Notes: generated from the letters alone by a model not told the origin. 42,624 nt of DNA from an uncultured Lachnospiraceae bacterium (GCA_910585895.1 CAJUHY010000017.1:2209-44832), one strand, 5' to 3'. Counted from the stretch's first letter, positions 16,957 through 26,403 are shown. Translations and numbers: made by a program.

Positions 16957-19581
16957 TTATTTTACCTTCACAGTAAATGTTGCCTTTGCCTTGCTGTTAT
17001 TCCCTGCCGTAACCGTAATCTTGGCTGTTCCTTTCTTCTTTGCCGTTACAAGACCTGACTTGGAAACCTTGGCAATCTTCGGTTTGTTGGATTTATACTT
17101 GAACTTGGAGCAAACCGTCCCCTTGGGAACACTTGCATTTATCTGGTATTCTCCTTTTACTTTCAGTTTCACGCTTTTCTTCTTCAGTGTCACCTTGCTG
17201 GGAATGCCTTTAACTGTTACCTTGCAGACTGCCTTTGGTCCATTTGGCAAAGCTGCCGTAATATTGGCCGTTCCTGCCTTCACCGCAGTCACCACGCCAG
17301 TCTTGGAATCTACCTTTGCTACCTTAGCGTTGCTGCTTGTGAATGTAATCTTTGACGTCTCGCTGTCAAGGTCAGCATCAGCATAAACTGTTGCTGTTTT
17401 CTTCAATCCTTCGGTAGCTTTCGTGCAAAGGGTCAGTTCATCTTCTTCAAGATATACGTTTTCTGCTTTCAGTTCTGCCGGTAATGATTTCACTTTATTT
17501 GCCAGCAATTTGTCTGCCCGCCCCATCAGCTTATCCAAGTCCGAAAATGTTTCAGTCCAAGCTCCAGCGCCGCTCTGTGCCGTCTCTGAATCCTGCAGTT
17601 CTTCAATCGTCTGCTTCACCGCCTGTATCTGCCCGCTAACGCTGTTCATCTGAGTCTTCACGCCTGCGCTGTAACTCTGGCTCCTTGCTGCCTGCGCCAA
17701 TTCTTGTACCTTATCATCATAAATCCTGGTATCAAGAGACACATAATTGATTTCATGATAATTATCAATTCCCGGGTCCGCATTATAAGTATCAATCAAT
17801 GCATTATACTCTTCCACAGTAATTGGAATCATGCCGCCGTGAGTTCCCACATCACCGCCGGTTCGCCCATACGTTCCTTTCTCCGCTTTCTGGATACTGT
17901 GAGCTTTAGACAAATCTGTAGTCAGGTAAGGTTCATAACGAATAGACATATCTCCATAATTATCAATCATCACGCACCACTCATCGCGGTCAATGAATTT
18001 AAACAGCGTTGCACCTTCATATGCACCATTGTATTTCTCCATATCTTTTTGGGGAATCGGCCCAAAATGATCTCCCACGGATTCCTCTTTAAACCAATGA
18101 TATACAATCTCTGCCCTCTTGATATTGGTCGGATCTGTTGCACCTGTCATTACTTGGTTAAGTTCCTCCAAGCTGCCAAACGTGCCATAGTCATTGGTAT
18201 ACTCTGTAATCCTTGTGGCATCCGTAGCATCATAAGCAGCCTGATTCTCCTTGCCTTCATAATCTGGATCCAATACCGTCTTAGCGCTCTTTAATTCAAT
18301 ATGGTTGTTCGTCTCATCTTTCACCAGACGGAACAACGTACCGTAAGGATTAACAGTGCCATCCGCGTTTGTCTTTGCCACCCACAGCTGGGAAGTATCA
18401 ATATTGCCATATCCATCATCATGCGAACTTACTCCATTGCCCCAATTCTCAAAGAAAGGCTCCTGCTCATAAAGCTTGGTCGGTCCAAAATGTACGAAAT
18501 CCTCTGTCTCATTGCAGTACAGACGGTCTCTTGCCCTGCCGTCCACAGTCGTGCGGGCTGACCAATATACCAGGTAATTGTCTTTCACCGGGTTATAGAT
18601 TGCCTCCGGCGCCCATGCCATACATGCGCCGACATCATCCTCGCTGCTGAGCTTATTCACATCAATATAACGTCTGGTCCAGTGTACCCAGTCTTCCGTC
18701 TCATAAACAAAAAGAGCGGTGCTGCCATAGCCGTTTGTGGTCATAGTTCCCCAATTGCCCACCACATTCTTCTCTCTGTTGCCGCCATATTTCTCCGCCA
18801 TCGTGTTTAAGTCAGTGGCAAGCAGCCATACCTTATTGGAATCGCTGCCATCGGCTTTGCAGCCACGAATCAGATAGGGGTCGCGGACGCCCTGGTCATT
18901 GCCCTCAAAGGGGAACAATACAGACGCATCGCCTGTTGTGGTCTGTGTAACATCTGCTCCCTCTTTAATTTTGTAATTGAGGCTGGTTTCCGAATATCTC
19001 TCAATTAAGTCTGCGTAATCTGTCCCCGTCTCAAAAATCGGATGAAAACCATTCAGGGCAGTCCAGTTCAATCCGTCTTCACTGAGGAAGAAATGAATCT
19101 GCTGCACATCTCTATAATCTTTCCCTGTTTTAGCAACATTCTGGTCCGCAAAACACACATATACATAACCGGCATAGTCGTCTTTTGCCAACCCTGCGCG
19201 AATAATCAGAGGGAACTGTTTCTCCGCCGTCTCACTGCCCGATGTCACGGTTGCTTTCAGCGTGAATTTATAATCTGGCTCGTTGGATTTGGGACGCTTT
19301 TTAATTTTTAATATGGAATCCGTAATCTCTACATATTCTGCATCTTTGTCTGCAACACTATATTCAATTGTCGCTCCTTCCAGACCGTCTACCGTAGACG
19401 GAAGCGTCAAATCATTGGTCAGAAGCTGATTAATTTCAGATTCCCTGATTGTCAGATTCTGTTGTACCGTTTCTGATGTACCTGCCGCTTTTGCCTTCAT
19501 ACTTGCAATGGGCAGTGAAGTGACCGTTATGCCTGCGGTAAGGCAGACAGCAAGCAATACATTCACTATTCTGCGTTTCAT
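16957..19581 (-). CDS. Secreted family 43 glycoside hydrolase with Ig-like domains
   Basis: 874 residues. Signal peptide of about 33 residues (hydrophobic core VLLAVCLTAGITV, cut near AKAAG). Residues about 40-130 are an atrophied Ig-like module (LTLPSTVDGLEGATIEYS). Residues about 132-600 are a five-bladed GH43 propeller: GVRDPYLIRG with the general-base Asp, AWAPEAIYNPVKDNYLVYWS, NIDTSQLWV, and YEGATLFKF with the likely acid Glu. After a helical linker come two Big_2 Ig-like repeats (about 715-874), Lys-rich at the end. It probably removes arabinose or xylose side chains from plant glycans; the substrate is not certain. No LPXTG anchor. It follows the LamG gene by 26 nt, with which it likely forms an operon. 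Confidence 0.87.
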   Translation of the reverse strand: MKRRIVNVLLAVCLTAGITVTSLPIASMKAKAAGTSETVQQNLTIRESEINQLLTNDLTLPSTVDGLEGATIEYSVADKDAEYVEITDSILKIKKRPKSNEPDYKFTLKATVTSGSETAEKQFPLIIRAGLAKDDYAGYVYVCFADQNVAKTGKDYRDVQQIHFFLSEDGLNWTALNGFHPIFETGTDYADLIERYSETSLNYKIKEGADVTQTTTGDASVLFPFEGNDQGVRDPYLIRGCKADGSDSNKVWLLATDLNTMAEKYGGNREKNVVGNWGTMTTNGYGSTALFVYETEDWVHWTRRYIDVNKLSSEDDVGACMAWAPEAIYNPVKDNYLVYWSARTTVDGRARDRLYCNETEDFVHFGPTKLYEQEPFFENWGNGVSSHDDGYGNIDTSQLWVAKTNADGTVNPYGTLFRLVKDETNNHIELKSAKTVLDPDYEGKENQAAYDATDATRITEYTNDYGTFGSLEELNQVMTGATDPTNIKRAEIVYHWFKEESVGDHFGPIPQKDMEKYNGAYEGATLFKFIDRDEWCVMIDNYGDMSIRYEPYLTTDLSKAHSIQKAEKGTYGRTGGDVGTHGGMIPITVEEYNALIDTYNADPGIDNYHEINYVSLDTRIYDDKVQELAQAARSQSYSAGVKTQMNSVSGQIQAVKQTIEELQDSETAQSGAGAWTETFSDLDKLMGRADKLLANKVKSLPAELKAENVYLEEDELTLCTKATEGLKKTATVYADADLDSETSKITFTSSNAKVAKVDSKTGVVTAVKAGTANITAALPNGPKAVCKVTVKGIPSKVTLKKKSVKLKVKGEYQINASVPKGTVCSKFKYKSNKPKIAKVSKSGLVTAKKKGTAKITVTAGNNSKAKATFTVKVK

Positions 19582-19607
19582 ATTTTCTTACCTCCTGTCA
19601 TTATCCT

Positions 19608-21575
19608 CTATTTCTTCGTAATCTTGACTGTCTTTTTCATGGTAACTTTTCCAACCTTAGCGGTTACCGTCACCTTACCAGTCTTCTTGGCTGTCAGCTT
19701 ACCTCTCTTGCTAATCTTTGCCAGCTTCTTGCCCTTCTTATCCAAAGACCATGTCACCTTGCCAGATATTCCTGTCACTTTCAAGGTAATAGATTTTTTA
19801 ACTTTAACTTTAGATTCCCCGGTAATCTCTCCAACATTAAAAGTAACTTTCTTGGTGATGGTCTTGCCGCCTGCTTTCACTTTGACAACAACAGTTCCTT
19901 TTCCAGCTTTGTTCGCTGTCACCTGACCATTCTTAACAGAGACAGAGCCTGTTGCACGGTAAGTAACCGCCGGACCTGCTGTCTGCACTGCTGACGGACA
20001 GTTAACTGTAACGCTGGTCTTCTCGCCCTTAGCCAAAGAAACCTTTTTGGCAGTTACGGAAACGCCCTTCATATCAAGATTTACTGTCACCAATGTCTGG
20101 TATTCCATCTCAAAACCATCGGAGGCTGCTTTCACCTTGGTGGTGATAAATGCGTATCCTACTTTCACACCAGTCACTTTTCCTGTATTCTTATCTACAG
20201 CCGCAATACCTGGATTACTGGATGAATATTCCACAGTCACATACTGCCTGAGCCCTGCCGGAACTGCCTCCGCCAAAGCGGTACTGCTGCCCTTGGGAGT
20301 CACCGCCAGATTTGCAAATTTAGAAGCATCAATTTTGGCAAATGGGTCTAAATACTCTTCTGCATATGTAAGCTTGGCAAGCGCCTTTTTCAAGGCTTTG
20401 GCAACCTCATCCATTTCTCCCTGATTGGCTGCGTTTTCTGCCCGGCTGATAAGTTTCGTAAGATTCTCCTGAGACGATGCCGTATAATACTTGAAATCCG
20501 CTGCAGACTGAACTGTCTTCGCCTCAGCAAGCTGTTCCTGCAATTCCCTGCTGTCCAAGCTTCCAATAGATTGTACCGTAAGTTCAAACTTTACCTCTGC
20601 CGTCAGCGTTCCTGACGTTGCCGTCCCGGTCATTGTCACCTTCTGTTCTGCCTGAGGGCACTTCACCTTGCCAGCATCACTGATAATATCAGTCTTATCG
20701 GACTTCCAGCTGAGCGTCACCCCATTGAAATCCTCCGGCAGGGTAAGGTCATACTTGACTGCTGCCTGTGATTCATTTTTGCCAAGAATACTCTCTGCAG
20801 TCACTGCTTTTCTGAGATTATCCTCAAACATAGCGTTAATACGAGGATCCAATGACTGAATCTGTTCTGACGTCAGCTTCTTATCATAAACCTGGACGTC
20901 ATCAATCCAACCGTCAAATGTTTTGTCTGCAGACCAGTAGGTAGTTCCCAAAAGAATTTTTTTGGTATCTCCTTTGAGAATGCCCGTAACATTGTCTCTT
21001 GTTGCTTTCAAAACGCCATCCTGATAAACCTCCAGAACAGACCCTGCCTGCGCAAAAGTCAGCATCGTCCACTGATCTTTTACCATGGTGATATCACTGG
21101 TTAATTCCTGATAATTTCCATAATGTCCCCAAACCTTGGCTTTCCCTGCCTGTCCGCTTCCGGCAAACGCCAGCCACTCCTCTGGACTTGATGAGCCTAA
21201 AAGGAAAATTGCATTATTTAAAGCAATGCTTGTCGTATTCGGTTTCATCCATACATTTACCGTATAATTATCACCGAGATTTGCCGGCAGGCTGAGGGCA
21301 CAATTTCCCAATTTGACAGATTTGTCCCCAGCTTCCCCCGACTTTCCTATACCATAATCCGGCGTAACCGTAGTTGTGGCAGCCCCCGCTGCAACTACAG
21401 AAAACGCGGTATCTGAATTCACGGTACTGTTTAGATTCCCAGCATTGAAATCAAAGTTGTATTTGGGCGTTTCCGCTGCCGCTTCTGCCTTGACCATCGC
21501 CGCGTCCCCGCTAAATGCGGAGGTGACCAGCAGCGCACAGGCAAGCAGTCCGCTCATAATTTTCTTAAATCTCAT
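19608..21575 (-). CDS. Secreted LamG / Ig-like surface protein
   Basis: About 655 residues from ATG 21575 (AAGGGAG upstream; a longer start at 21605 would put ten extra residues before the signal peptide). Signal peptide about 1-31 (GLLACALLVTSAFSG). Residues about 50-225 are a LamG/concanavalin-like domain (YTVNVWMKPNTTS, FDGWIDDVQVYDKKLTSEQI). Then an atrophied Ig module (DLTLPEDFNGVTLSWKSD), a FIVAR-like helical segment (about 345-410) and three Ig-like domains, ending in a very Lys-rich repeat region. No catalytic domain is seen, so it is probably a carbohydrate-binding partner of the downstream GH43. It lacks a sortase motif. The promoter and a cre-like site lie upstream. Confidence 0.82.
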   Translation of the reverse strand: MRFKKIMSGLLACALLVTSAFSGDAAMVKAEAAAETPKYNFDFNAGNLNSTVNSDTAFSVVAAGAATTTVTPDYGIGKSGEAGDKSVKLGNCALSLPANLGDNYTVNVWMKPNTTSIALNNAIFLLGSSSPEEWLAFAGSGQAGKAKVWGHYGNYQELTSDITMVKDQWTMLTFAQAGSVLEVYQDGVLKATRDNVTGILKGDTKKILLGTTYWSADKTFDGWIDDVQVYDKKLTSEQIQSLDPRINAMFEDNLRKAVTAESILGKNESQAAVKYDLTLPEDFNGVTLSWKSDKTDIISDAGKVKCPQAEQKVTMTGTATSGTLTAEVKFELTVQSIGSLDSRELQEQLAEAKTVQSAADFKYYTASSQENLTKLISRAENAANQGEMDEVAKALKKALAKLTYAEEYLDPFAKIDASKFANLAVTPKGSSTALAEAVPAGLRQYVTVEYSSSNPGIAAVDKNTGKVTGVKVGYAFITTKVKAASDGFEMEYQTLVTVNLDMKGVSVTAKKVSLAKGEKTSVTVNCPSAVQTAGPAVTYRATGSVSVKNGQVTANKAGKGTVVVKVKAGGKTITKKVTFNVGEITGESKVKVKKSITLKVTGISGKVTWSLDKKGKKLAKISKRGKLTAKKTGKVTVTAKVGKVTMKKTVKITKK

Positions 21576-21666
21576 GGTAATTTCTCCCTTCCATATGTCT
21601 TTCACATCTTTTTCTTTTCATACAGCCTTTCCCTAAAGAGCCGAGTTTCTTAAATCAGATTATTTC

Positions 21667-21680
21667 ACGAAACGCTTTCA
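21667..21680 (-). promoter_or_regulatory. Cre-like operator upstream of the LamG gene
   Basis: ACGAAACGCTTTCA contains the palindromic core GAAACGCTTTC and matches the CcpA consensus TGWAANCGNTNWCA at 11 of 14 positions. It lies about 90 nt before the start codon, downstream of the predicted promoter, a common roadblock position for catabolite repression of sugar genes. A LacI-family regulator is an alternative binder. Confidence 0.5.
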
Positions 21681-21791
21681 GCAGCATTTCCCTAACCTCC
21701 AGGTCGTTATCCCTCCTCTCCTGTCACTGCAAATTGGTAAATAATCCTATCTCACCTTTAATAAAAAAGCCTATGTCATGAATGTAATACT

Positions 21792-21819
21792 ATTATCTCA
21801 TTTTACCAGTAAAAATCAA
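21792..21819 (-). promoter_or_regulatory. Possible promoter of the LamG-GH43 operon
   Basis: On the minus strand TTGATT, a 16-nt spacer and GATAAT. It would give a leader of roughly 210 nt. This is a moderate match only. Confidence 0.4.
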
Positions 21820-21947
21820 TATAATTTCTTCTCTTATTAGTTAGTTTTTTTATGATTTCCCATTTTCCTGACATATTTCTTGTACAATTTTTATTTGTTT
21901 TAAGGAAAATGCAATTTCAAAGATTGACACTTTTTTGTATTTTCCTC

Positions 21948-21975
21948 TTGACTTTCCCCTTATTCTCTCTATAAT
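21948..21975 (+). promoter_or_regulatory. Promoter of the XRE-cupin / potABCD operon
   Basis: TTGACT at 21948-21953, a 16-nt spacer and perfect TATAAT at 21970-21975. The start point would fall near 21982, inside the inverted repeat described next. Confidence 0.85.
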
Positions 21976-21978
21976 ATA

Positions 21979-22003
21979 TTTTGTTTATTATTATTAAACA
22001 AAA
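21979..22003 (+). promoter_or_regulatory. Inverted-repeat operator at the pot operon start point
   Basis: A perfect 9-bp inverted repeat (TTTTGTTTA and TAAACAAAA) with a 7-nt AT spacer lies immediately after the -10. A repressor bound here would block initiation. The adjacent XRE-cupin regulator is the obvious candidate, giving autoregulation and control of polyamine uptake. Confidence 0.7.
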
Positions 22004-22055
22004 AAATCATTATTACTTTTATCCAGCAATTACTGTTTGGCAAAGGAGGATTCCC

Positions 22056-22595
22056 ATGGACATCGGACACCGTATGAAAGAACTGCGCATCCAATATGGG
22101 CTGACACAGCAGGAACTTGCCGACCGCAGCGAACTATCCAAGGGCTTCATTTCCCAGTTAGAACGCAATCTGACCTCCCCCTCTGTGGGCACGCTGTTAG
22201 ACATTATCCAATGCCTGGGCACAACCCCCGCAGAATTCTTCACAGACCAGGAACCGGAACAGATTGTCTTTCGCCAGGAAGATTACTTCACGAAAGAGGT
22301 TGAAGAACTGCACCATCAGATAAAGTGGCTGATTCCCAATGCACAGAAAAATGCCATGGAACCGGTGCTGATGACGTTGAATCCGCACGGCGCCTCAAAG
22401 ACTCAGCTCCCACACGAAGCGGAAGAATTCGGCTATGTGCTGAAAGGAAGTGTGAGGCTGGTTTACGGCTCCCGCTCTTTCACAGTGAAACAAGGGGAAT
22501 CTTTCTATTTTATTGCCGGAAAAAAACACTATTTAGAGAATTGCAGCGACAGGGAGGCAACCATACTCTGGGTTTCCACTCCCCCCATTTTTTAG
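22056..22595 (+). CDS. XRE-family regulator with C-terminal cupin domain
   Basis: 179 residues from ATG 22056 with AAAGGAGG upstream; in-frame codons back to 21981 overlap the operator and are not coding. Residues about 4-60 are the XRE helix-turn-helix (GLTQQELADRSELSKGFISQLERN). Residues about 105-175 are a cupin (HEAEEFGYVLKGSVRLVYG, FYFIAGKKHYLEN) that would bind a small ligand. The PuuR-like architecture, 12-nt spacing to potA and an inverted repeat at the promoter make it the likely polyamine-responsive controller of this operon. The ligand is inferred from context. Confidence 0.88.
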   Translation: MDIGHRMKELRIQYGLTQQELADRSELSKGFISQLERNLTSPSVGTLLDIIQCLGTTPAEFFTDQEPEQIVFRQEDYFTKEVEELHHQIKWLIPNAQKNAMEPVLMTLNPHGASKTQLPHEAEEFGYVLKGSVRLVYGSRSFTVKQGESFYFIAGKKHYLENCSDREATILWVSTPPIF

Positions 22596-22607
22596 GAGGA
22601 CACTGCC

Positions 22608-23681
22608 ATGAGCAAACGATTGATTGACTTACAGCACATCAGCAAATCTTATGACGGACAGATGGTGCTTGATGATTTGAATTTATATATCAGGGAAAAT
22701 GAATTTCTCACACTGCTTGGTCCTTCCGGCTGCGGAAAGACCACAACACTGCGGATTATCGGCGGATTCGAGACGCCTGATACCGGTAATGTCATCTTTG
22801 ACGGCAGAGACATTACCAGTCTGGCCCCCAACGAGCGGCAGCTGAACACCGTATTTCAGAAGTACGCACTCTTTCCTCATATGTCTATCGCGGAAAATAT
22901 TGCCTTTGGACTGAAAATTCGTAAGAAAAGCAAAGCATATATTGCGGATAAAATTCGTTATGCCCTAAAGCTGGTGAACCTGGATGGTTTTGAAAACCGC
23001 AGCGTGGATTCATTAAGCGGCGGTCAGCAGCAGCGGATTGCCATTGCCCGCGCCATTGTCAACGAACCGAAAATACTGCTGTTAGATGAACCTTTAGGCG
23101 CCTTGGATTTAAAACTGCGCCAAGACATGCAGTATGAACTAATTCGCCTGAAAAATGAGCTTGGCATCACCTTTATATATGTAACCCACGACCAGGAAGA
23201 AGCGCTTACCATGTCCGACACAATTGTCGTCATGAACCAGGGTTACATCCAGCAAATTGGCACGCCAGAGGATATTTATAACGAACCGACCAACGCTTTC
23301 GTGGCAGATTTCATTGGTGAGAGCAATATCATCAACGGTACTATGCTGCAGGACCGTCTGGTACGAATTCTCGATGTCGTCTTTCCTTGCGTAGATGTGG
23401 GATTTGGCAACGATACCCCGGTAGACGTAGTTATACGCCCAGAAGATGTTGAACTGGTCGAACCCGAAAGAGGCATGCTGCAGGGAGATGTGACATCACT
23501 GATTTTCAAGGGTGTCCACTGGGAAACCGAAGTACTGGCAAACGGCTACGAATGGCTGGTACACACAACACAGATGCATCCTGTAGGTACCCATGTAGGG
23601 ATTTTGGTGGATCCATATAATATCCAAATAATGAATAAACCAGAATCTAACGATGAAAAGGCGGTGGAAATAGATGCGTAA
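22608..23681 (+). CDS. potA: Spermidine/putrescine ABC transporter ATP-binding protein
   Basis: 357 residues. Walker A GPSGCGKTT near residue 39, Q-loop VFQKYALFPHM, signature LSGGQQQR, Walker B ILLLDEPLGALD, switch His in YVTHDQEEA. The C-terminal 110 residues are the TOBE-like regulatory part (VVIRPEDVELVEP). It powers polyamine import with PotB, PotC and PotD, encoded directly after it. AGGAGG precedes ATG 22608. Its end overlaps potB by 8 nt. Confidence 0.95.
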   Translation: MSKRLIDLQHISKSYDGQMVLDDLNLYIRENEFLTLLGPSGCGKTTTLRIIGGFETPDTGNVIFDGRDITSLAPNERQLNTVFQKYALFPHMSIAENIAFGLKIRKKSKAYIADKIRYALKLVNLDGFENRSVDSLSGGQQQRIAIARAIVNEPKILLLDEPLGALDLKLRQDMQYELIRLKNELGITFIYVTHDQEEALTMSDTIVVMNQGYIQQIGTPEDIYNEPTNAFVADFIGESNIINGTMLQDRLVRILDVVFPCVDVGFGNDTPVDVVIRPEDVELVEPERGMLQGDVTSLIFKGVHWETEVLANGYEWLVHTTQMHPVGTHVGILVDPYNIQIMNKPESNDEKAVEIDA

Positions 23682-24495
23682 TTTAAAACGCCAGCTATTA
23701 GCTGGTCCCTATATTCTATGGATGGCAGGATTTATTGTGCTTCCTACATTGGTAATTCTATACTATGGATTTACCACTACCAGCGGAAATTTTTCCTTGT
23801 TAAATGTGACCTCCATCGCCTTTTCCGTGCATCTCAAAGCGCTCGTTTTATCTCTGAAACTTGCGCTGTCATGCACAGTCATCTGTCTGGTACTGTCCTA
23901 CCCGCTGGCAATGATTTTAAACAGCATGAAATCAAAAAGCCAGGGGCTTATCGTCTTTATTTTCATCCTGCCTATGTGGATGAATTTTATGCTGCGCATT
24001 CTTGCCTGGCGGCTGCTTTTGTCCAACAACGGCGTCATCAACTCCCTGCTGGGCGCGTTGTCACTGCCGGGACTTGATATTTTAAACACACCTAAGGCAG
24101 TGGTTTTCTGCATGGTTTATGACTTCCTGCCTTTCATGGTTTTGCCCATCTATAACGCCATGGCACGTATTCAGCCCGACATTATCGAAGCAGCAAAAGA
24201 TTTGGGCGCGGGCAATATCACCATCTTTTTCAAGATAATTGTGCCTTTGACAATGTCCGGCGTTATCAGCGGCATTATCATGGTATTTGTCCCTGCACTG
24301 ACTTCTTTTGCCATCTCGGACCTTCTGGGCGGAGGCAAAGTGCTTCTAATCGGAAATGTCATAGAACAGGCATTTATGCAGGAATACAATTGGAACTTAG
24401 GTTCCGGCCTTTCCGTTGTGCTGATGGTTTTCGTTATCGCCAGCATGGCGCTTATGAATTCACACGGAGATGAGGGAGGAGGCACTTTCGCATGA
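23674..24495 (+). CDS. potB: Spermidine/putrescine ABC transporter permease
   Basis: 273 residues with about six membrane segments, the first at residues 12-32. The cytoplasmic EAA loop is EAAKDLGAGNITIFFKIIVP, which contacts PotA. It forms the channel with PotC. It starts within the last codons of potA and ends in a 4-nt overlap with potC, so translation is coupled. The C-terminal residues after the last membrane segment are Gly-rich; the sequence GGAGG there doubles as the potC ribosome binding site. Confidence 0.94.
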   Translation: MRNLKRQLLAGPYILWMAGFIVLPTLVILYYGFTTTSGNFSLLNVTSIAFSVHLKALVLSLKLALSCTVICLVLSYPLAMILNSMKSKSQGLIVFIFILPMWMNFMLRILAWRLLLSNNGVINSLLGALSLPGLDILNTPKAVVFCMVYDFLPFMVLPIYNAMARIQPDIIEAAKDLGAGNITIFFKIIVPLTMSGVISGIIMVFVPALTSFAISDLLGGGKVLLIGNVIEQAFMQEYNWNLGSGLSVVLMVFVIASMALMNSHGDEGGGTFA

Positions 24496-25274
24496 TGAAA
24501 AAGTCTATCGAACGGATTTATTTGTTTGTTATCTTTTTATTTCTATATCTGCCCATCCTGGTGCTGATTGTGTTGTCCTTTAATGACTCCAAGGCGAAGG
24601 TAGTCTGGGGCGGGTTTACCCTGCGCTGGTATCGGGAACTGCTTGCGAACAGCGCTATCATGGAAGCTTTCTACACGACAATTTTTGTCTCTCTGGCTTC
24701 GGCGCTGATTGCCACGATACTGGGAACACTTGCCTCCCTTGGCATTGATGCCATGCGAGGGCGCGGCAAAGCCATCATGCTGGGCGCCACCAACATACCT
24801 TTGCTGAATGCAGATATCGTCACCGGAATCTCCATGATGCTTCTGTTTGTACGCTTTACCCGCCTGGGACTAAACACTGTGCTGATTGCACATATTACAT
24901 TTAATATCCCCTATATAATTTTAAACGTTCTGCCTAAATTAAAACAGCGCAGCCGCACCACCTATGAGGCGGCACTGGATTTGGGTGCAACGCCTTTGTA
25001 TGCTTTTTTTAAGATTACCTGGCCGCAGATTCTTCCTGGTGTGCTTTCCGGCTTTCTCATGGCGATGACCATGTCCCTGGACGATTTTTCGGTCACCTAT
25101 TTCACCAAAGGCGCCGGCATCAACACACTTTCTACGATGATTTATACAGAGATGCGCAAAGGAATTCGCCCGGAAATGTACGCATTGTCCACCATCCTGT
25201 TTATAATTGCGCTGATTCTGCTGCTGTTCATGAATTTCAGACCTGCGGCACGAAAAGAAAGGAGGAACCCATGA
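24492..25274 (+). CDS. potC: Spermidine/putrescine ABC transporter permease
   Basis: 260 residues, about six membrane segments beginning at residue 10. The EAA loop is EAALDLGATPLYAFFKITWP, followed by the conserved MTMSLDDFSVTYF of PotC proteins. The start overlaps the potB stop by 4 nt (a second ATG follows at 24495), and the stop overlaps potD by 4 nt. Confidence 0.94.
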   Translation: MMKKSIERIYLFVIFLFLYLPILVLIVLSFNDSKAKVVWGGFTLRWYRELLANSAIMEAFYTTIFVSLASALIATILGTLASLGIDAMRGRGKAIMLGATNIPLLNADIVTGISMMLLFVRFTRLGLNTVLIAHITFNIPYIILNVLPKLKQRSRTTYEAALDLGATPLYAFFKITWPQILPGVLSGFLMAMTMSLDDFSVTYFTKGAGINTLSTMIYTEMRKGIRPEMYALSTILFIIALILLLFMNFRPAARKERRNP

Positions 25275-26326
25275 GAAAGACAATCCTGTTTTTATTGGGA
25301 ATCCTGGCGCTATCCAGCTTTTGCGCCGGCTGCGGTAAAAAAGATTCTCCCGATATACTGACCATTTTGAACTACGGAAAATATATTGAACCGGAAGTAT
25401 TAGACATGTTTGAAGAAGAAACTGGAATCAAAGTCGAATATGAAGAATACATCACCCCGGAAAATATGTATACAAAATACAAAGCGGGAGCTATCGATTA
25501 TGACCTTATCTGCACTTCTGATTATATGATTGAAAAACTCATCAAAGAGGATGAAGCACTGGAGTTAAATTTCGGCAATATCCCGCTTGCCAGGCATTTG
25601 GATCAAACGTATTTTGACTTCTGCAAATCCTTTGATCCGGATAACCAGTATACGCTCCCCTATTTCTTCGGAACTGTAGGAATCCTCTATAATAAGAAAA
25701 TGGTGGATGAGTCTAAAGTAGATTCCTGGGATATTTTATGGGACCAATCATACTCCGGCAAGATTATCATGGCTGATTCCGTGCGCGACTCTTTCATGGT
25801 AGCGGAAAAACGCCTTGGTTATTCCCTAAATACCACTGATGATGACAAACTGCGCGAAGCTCAAAATCTTCTGATTGAGCAAAAGCCCCTTGTCTACTCC
25901 TATCTCGTGGACGAAGCTCAGGATGAGATGATTGCAGAAAATGCCGCTATGGCAGTTGTTTACTCTGGTGAAGCTGGACTGGCTTTGGAATACAATGAAA
26001 ATCTGGCATTTTCTGTGCCCAAAGAAGGCTCCAACATGTGGATTGACGCCTGGTTCATGCCTAAAAGTGCAAAACATACAGAAAATGCAGAGAAATTCCT
26101 TAATTTTCTCTGCCGTGAAGATATTGCTTATTTAAATTTTGACTATGTTTACTATGCTACGCCCAATATACAGGTCAAGGATTCCTTAGATACGGAACTT
26201 CAGGAGAATACTACCATTTTCCCGCCTAAAGAAATCCTTGACAACTGCGAGGTGCTCAAACCATTGGATGATGAAACAACTATGCGCTACAATCTATACT
26301 GGAAGGAAATCAAATCTGCGGATTAA
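25271..26326 (+). CDS. potD: Spermidine/putrescine-binding lipoprotein
   Basis: 351 residues. Lipoprotein signal with the lipobox Cys near residue 21 (SFCAGC). The rest is a periplasmic-binding-protein fold of the PotD/PotF class (ILNYGKYIEPEVLDMFEEET near 30, TLPYFFGTVGILYNKKMV in the middle, MWIDAWFMPKSAKH later). As a lipoprotein on the outer membrane face of a Gram-positive cell it captures polyamine and hands it to PotBC. The whole regulator-potABCD order is complete. Polyamine specificity is inferred from the family and operon. Confidence 0.94.
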   Translation: MRKTILFLLGILALSSFCAGCGKKDSPDILTILNYGKYIEPEVLDMFEEETGIKVEYEEYITPENMYTKYKAGAIDYDLICTSDYMIEKLIKEDEALELNFGNIPLARHLDQTYFDFCKSFDPDNQYTLPYFFGTVGILYNKKMVDESKVDSWDILWDQSYSGKIIMADSVRDSFMVAEKRLGYSLNTTDDDKLREAQNLLIEQKPLVYSYLVDEAQDEMIAENAAMAVVYSGEAGLALEYNENLAFSVPKEGSNMWIDAWFMPKSAKHTENAEKFLNFLCREDIAYLNFDYVYYATPNIQVKDSLDTELQENTTIFPPKEILDNCEVLKPLDDETTMRYNLYWKEIKSAD

Positions 26327-26373
26327 AATATTTACATCCACCCATTGCATTTTCTGTCAGAACATGCTACACT

Positions 26374-26403
26374 AAAGTCCACACATTTTCCGTGTGGGCT
26401 TTT
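26374..26403 (+). terminator. Terminator after potD
   Basis: An 11-bp stem (AAAGTCCACAC with GTGTGGGCTTT, one G-U) around a 7-nt loop, ending in a short T-run. It lies between potD and the DUF5688 gene, so the latter needs its own promoter or read-through. A weak TTGCAT-17-TACACT just upstream is the only candidate seen. Confidence 0.7.

Larger units (their letters stand above)
21576..22055. other. Divergent regulatory region between the glycan and polyamine operons
   Basis: A 480-nt AT-rich region without credible genes. The minus-strand leader of the LamG gene contains a cre-like palindrome and a possible promoter near 21792-21819. The plus-strand side holds the strong promoter and inverted repeat of the regulator-pot operon. 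A second TTGACA at 21924-21929 has no matching -10. Confidence 0.65.
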
